DNA of 6,752 nucleotides from Opitutales bacterium (lineage in GTDB: Bacteria > Verrucomicrobiota > Verrucomicrobiia > Opitutales > Oceanipulchritudinaceae), in NCBI GenBank assembly GCA_007123395.1, contig SKLD01000389.1:1-6752 (forward strand), written 5' to 3'. Both the position numbers and the translations under genes were made by a program. Positions within the stretch are counted from its first letter, which is position 1. Each line of letters begins with the position of its first letter. This document shows, one piece after another, positions 4,489 through 6,752 of this stretch. The notes under the pieces were generated by a model. That model worked only from the letters and a program-made list of their open reading frames with translations. It searched no databases and was not told the DNA's origin.

Positions 4489-6752
4489 ATGAAACTTTCA
4501 TTCGCACTCCCGCTTCTTACCCTCGGGCTTCTCGCCCTTTCCGGTCCCGCCCGCGCCACCGGCCTTGACGCCTTTCTCGGGGCGGAATCGTTTGATCTCC
4601 AGCAACTCTGGTCCGGCCCCGGAGGCACCAGCGTGGTCGTGGCCACGGACGGCTCCGTCCTTGCCTTCGAGGGCACCGGCGGCAACCGCTTGTTGCGCAG
4701 CACAAACGCCGGCGCCACATGGAGCGCGCCCGTCACCATCGGCGGCGATGCGCTTGACGGCAACGCCGTCGTCGACGAGGTCTCCGGTGATGTGCTTTAC
4801 GTCAATCCCGCCATCAACGCGCTTTGGCGAAGCACGAACGACGGACAAAGCTGGCAAAGGGAAACGATCACCATCGAGCCCGACGGGCTGGGCAACCGCG
4901 GTCTCGACGTGCGCTACATGCAGCCGGGGATCACTCTGCAATACATCTGCCGCCCGCCCTACGGCAGTGACCAGCGCGGCCGCCTCATCATGCCCGTGCG
5001 CATTCTCGGTCCCAACGATTCAGACGCCCCCGACTGGCGCATCTACCACTACGCCACCGCCATCTACAGCGACGACGGCGGCGCCTCCTGGCAGACGGGC
5101 ATTCCCTTCCCCATCATGGGGGCGGCCGACAGCGCCATCGCCGAGCTGACCTACGACGGCCTTGTCTTCAGCGCCCGCGAACAGATTACGCGCGGCAACC
5201 GCTATATCGGCATGAGCCCGAACAACGGGCTCAACTGGATCGCGGCCGACCGCAACGCGGATATTCCGGACGGCCCGCGGGGCTCGACCTTCGGTCTTAT
5301 GGGCGGACTCATCCGCCTGCCCGTGGAAGGCTACGACATTCTCCTCTACAGCAATGTGGATACCGATACCGGCAGCGTGCCCGCTCAGTTCGCCGGCGAC
5401 AGCACGGACGGGCACGAGCGTGTCACCGTGTGGGCGAGCTTCGACGGCGGAGTGACATGGCCCGTCAAGCGCCTTGTTTACGACGGCCCGGGCGGGATCT
5501 CCAACCTCGCCGCCGGGCGCGCGGGGACGGCCAGTGCGGGGACGATCTTCCTCCTCTTCGAGGGCGGCCCCGCCGGGAGCGACTCCGCCGTGCAACTCGC
5601 CGCCTTCAACCTGAGCTGGCTGCTCGACGGCGGGGATATCAATGACTTCCTCGTCGAACTGGTCGAGCCCGACCCGTTTCCGACAGTCTACTGGACAGGC
5701 GAAGGCAACCGCTGGGGCGGGCAAGACAACGCGTGGAGCAGCGTTCCCTACAACGAACCGGGTTTCCCCGTCTACTGGGGCGGCGTGAGCAGTGGCGAAA
5801 GTCTGTTCTTCGCCTACGATCTTCCGCGCATGAGCGGATCGACCTCCACGGTGCGGATGAACCGCAACGACGTGACGATGGTGTCGCTCAAGCTGGCCGG
5901 CACCGGGACCTCCGGCTTCACCTTCACCAATGTCGACAGCAACGGAGACGGACTCATGCTGGCAGGCCCGGTGAACGTTGACGGCGGCATTCACTCCTTC
6001 CAAGCGCCGCCGCCGGGCCGCACCATCGAACTGACAACCGATTCGACATGGACCATCGCGGAGGGGGCCGTCGTTTTCTTCAGCCATGTCCTTTCCGGTT
6101 CGCAGGGGATCACGAAGGCCGGGCGGGGCTCTCTCCTCTTCACCGGCAACCAGCTCTACACCGGAGAAACAACCGTCGAGAGGGGTGTCATCGGCCCGGG
6201 CTTCGGCCCGGCCGCGCTCGCCGGAAGCCTTACTTTCGAGGAAGAAGGTCGTTTGCGCTTCAACCCCGCGCACACCCTCGCGGTATCCGGAATCGTCACC
6301 TTCGAAGAGAGTTTCAGTATCGGCAACCTCGACGGTCTCGATACCAGCGTTGCCCTCGGCACCTACCACCTCATCGCCGGCAATGTCGCCGCGGCCAACC
6401 TCGAAAACATTGGCATCAACCGCGCCGCGCCCATCGGCCCCGGCAAGTGGGCCTACTTCGAGAGCGGCGAAGGGCTCCGCCTCACGGTCGTGGACGCTGT
6501 TCCCGCGCCAGTCAGCATTTGGACCGATGTCGTCCCCGACGAGACCGGCCTGAAGGACACAGGGATCGGCCTCGTTATGGACGATTTTTATCCCTTTGTG
6601 TACCATGTTCCAGCCGGTTGGTTCAGCGTTCACACGGACGGCGCATCCCTCGACGGGTTCCATGCCTATGACTTCACCGCCGAATGCTGGGTCTGGAGTG
6701 CGGATTTCGCCGCCGGATGGCGCTACAATTTCAATACAGAAAGCTGGGAACC
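4489..6752 (+). CDS. Sialidase-like propeller fused to beta-strand repeats and aromatic tail, 3'-partial
   Basis: The frame is open from ATG 4489 to the right edge (754 codons plus 2 bases). If it matches the other tail copy, only the rest of a Pro codon, one Trp and a stop are missing. ATG 4483 would add two residues (MT). A signal peptide is clear: MKLSFALPLLTLGLLALS, likely cut near PARA. Residues about 24-385 are a propeller paralogous to the preceding gene. Its Asp-boxes lie at 71-78, 115-122, 194-201, 243-250 (degenerate, SPNNGLNW) and 317-324, almost the same spacing. Equivalent active-site positions are Thr47 (Arg in the neighbour), Asp214 (Glu), Arg230, Arg311 and Ile337 (Tyr nucleophile). 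Catalysis by the GH33 mechanism is therefore doubtful, and a binding role is plausible. A second region opens with VYWTGEGNRWGG, is beta-rich, and contains an autotransporter-associated repeat at residues 540-568. The tail starts at residue 676. It is probably an exported, cell-associated glycan-binding or glycan-processing protein. Confidence 0.88.
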   Translation, partial: MKLSFALPLLTLGLLALSGPARATGLDAFLGAESFDLQQLWSGPGGTSVVVATDGSVLAFEGTGGNRLLRSTNAGATWSAPVTIGGDALDGNAVVDEVSGDVLYVNPAINALWRSTNDGQSWQRETITIEPDGLGNRGLDVRYMQPGITLQYICRPPYGSDQRGRLIMPVRILGPNDSDAPDWRIYHYATAIYSDDGGASWQTGIPFPIMGAADSAIAELTYDGLVFSAREQITRGNRYIGMSPNNGLNWIAADRNADIPDGPRGSTFGLMGGLIRLPVEGYDILLYSNVDTDTGSVPAQFAGDSTDGHERVTVWASFDGGVTWPVKRLVYDGPGGISNLAAGRAGTASAGTIFLLFEGGPAGSDSAVQLAAFNLSWLLDGGDINDFLVELVEPDPFPTVYWTGEGNRWGGQDNAWSSVPYNEPGFPVYWGGVSSGESLFFAYDLPRMSGSTSTVRMNRNDVTMVSLKLAGTGTSGFTFTNVDSNGDGLMLAGPVNVDGGIHSFQAPPPGRTIELTTDSTWTIAEGAVVFFSHVLSGSQGITKAGRGSLLFTGNQLYTGETTVERGVIGPGFGPAALAGSLTFEEEGRLRFNPAHTLAVSGIVTFEESFSIGNLDGLDTSVALGTYHLIAGNVAAANLENIGINRAAPIGPGKWAYFESGEGLRLTVVDAVPAPVSIWTDVVPDETGLKDTGIGLVMDDFYPFVYHVPAGWFSVHTDGASLDGFHAYDFTAECWVWSADFAAGWRYNFNTESWE
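6106..6192 (+). other. Autotransporter-associated beta-strand repeat (PATR-type)
   Basis: The translated motif GITKAGRGSLLFTG followed by NQLYTGETTVERGVI matches the known pattern (Gly-x-x-Lys-x-Gly-x-Gly-x-Leu, then Thr-Gly-Asn-x-x-Tyr-Thr-Gly-x-Thr-x-Val). It is a single copy, followed by TYHLIAGNV and KWAYFESGEGLRLTVV, a layout I associate with passenger-type proteins in Verrucomicrobiota. No C-terminal autotransporter barrel is visible. The repeat alone does not prove type V secretion. Confidence 0.7.
6514..6752 (+). repeat. Duplicated C-terminal module, copy 2 (cut by window edge)
   Basis: This is the second copy of the module at 2971-3209. It codes for the tail of the fused propeller protein, with residue changes I to T, I to V, A to P and N to D relative to copy 1. 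By my count GC is about 57% over 6541-6752, against 44 of 60 in 5461-5520 of the same gene. This is closer to the beta-solenoid gene (33 of 60 in 2401-2460). The end of the copy and whatever follows it lie outside the window. Confidence 0.95.

Noticed and set aside
5020..6663. Long open frame on the - strand (547 codons)
   Set aside because: Antisense shadow of the fused propeller gene in GC-rich DNA. The sense strand shows clear Asp-boxes, a signal peptide and a known repeat, so the sense reading is the real one.
2971..6752. Duplicated module as an insertion sequence or phage attachment pair
   Set aside because: It is coding and in frame in both genes, with no terminal inverted repeats, no target duplication visible and no transposase or integrase in the window.

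Overview
This 6.75 kb window carries four protein-coding genes, all on the + strand. Two of them are cut by the window edges. Every gene appears to encode an exported protein, and none is housekeeping. DNA is GC-rich, roughly 55-73% in the stretches I counted. The combination of sialidase-like Asp-box (BNR) proteins, autotransporter-associated beta-strand repeats and aromatic C-terminal tails suggests a member of the PVC group, most likely Verrucomicrobiota (Opitutae-like). That taxonomic call rests on gene style only, because no marker gene is present.

Layout. (1) 2-1207: the 3' part of an Asp-box, sialidase-superfamily protein whose frame is open through the left edge. (2) 1208-1551: a gap of about 340 bp with two candidate hairpins and no convincing gene. 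(3) 1552-3216: a secreted protein with a signal peptide, about nine short beta-solenoid-type repeats and an aromatic-rich C-terminal module. (4) 3288-4460: a secreted five-Asp-box sialidase-like protein that keeps the arginines, Glu and Tyr expected of the GH33 fold but lacks an obvious acid/base Asp. (5) 4489-6752: a tandem paralogue of gene 4, in which a sialidase-like propeller is fused to a passenger-type beta-strand repeat region and ends in a near copy of gene 3's C-terminal module. The window stops about two codons before its expected end.

How they may work together. Genes 3, 4 and 5 are closely spaced (71 and 28 bp gaps) and probably co-transcribed. Genes 4 and 5 look like a duplicated glycan-active or glycan-binding propeller. 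Gene 5 looks like a fusion of a gene-4-like head with a gene-3-like body and tail. The most interesting feature is the shared tail: 228 of 239 aligned bases are identical (2971-3209 and 6514-6752), although the regions just upstream are unrelated. This points to a mobile or gene-converted C-terminal module, possibly a sorting or surface-attachment domain. A second point is that the gene 5 propeller has lost three of the five positions that gene 4 keeps at the presumed active site, so it may be a binding protein rather than an enzyme.
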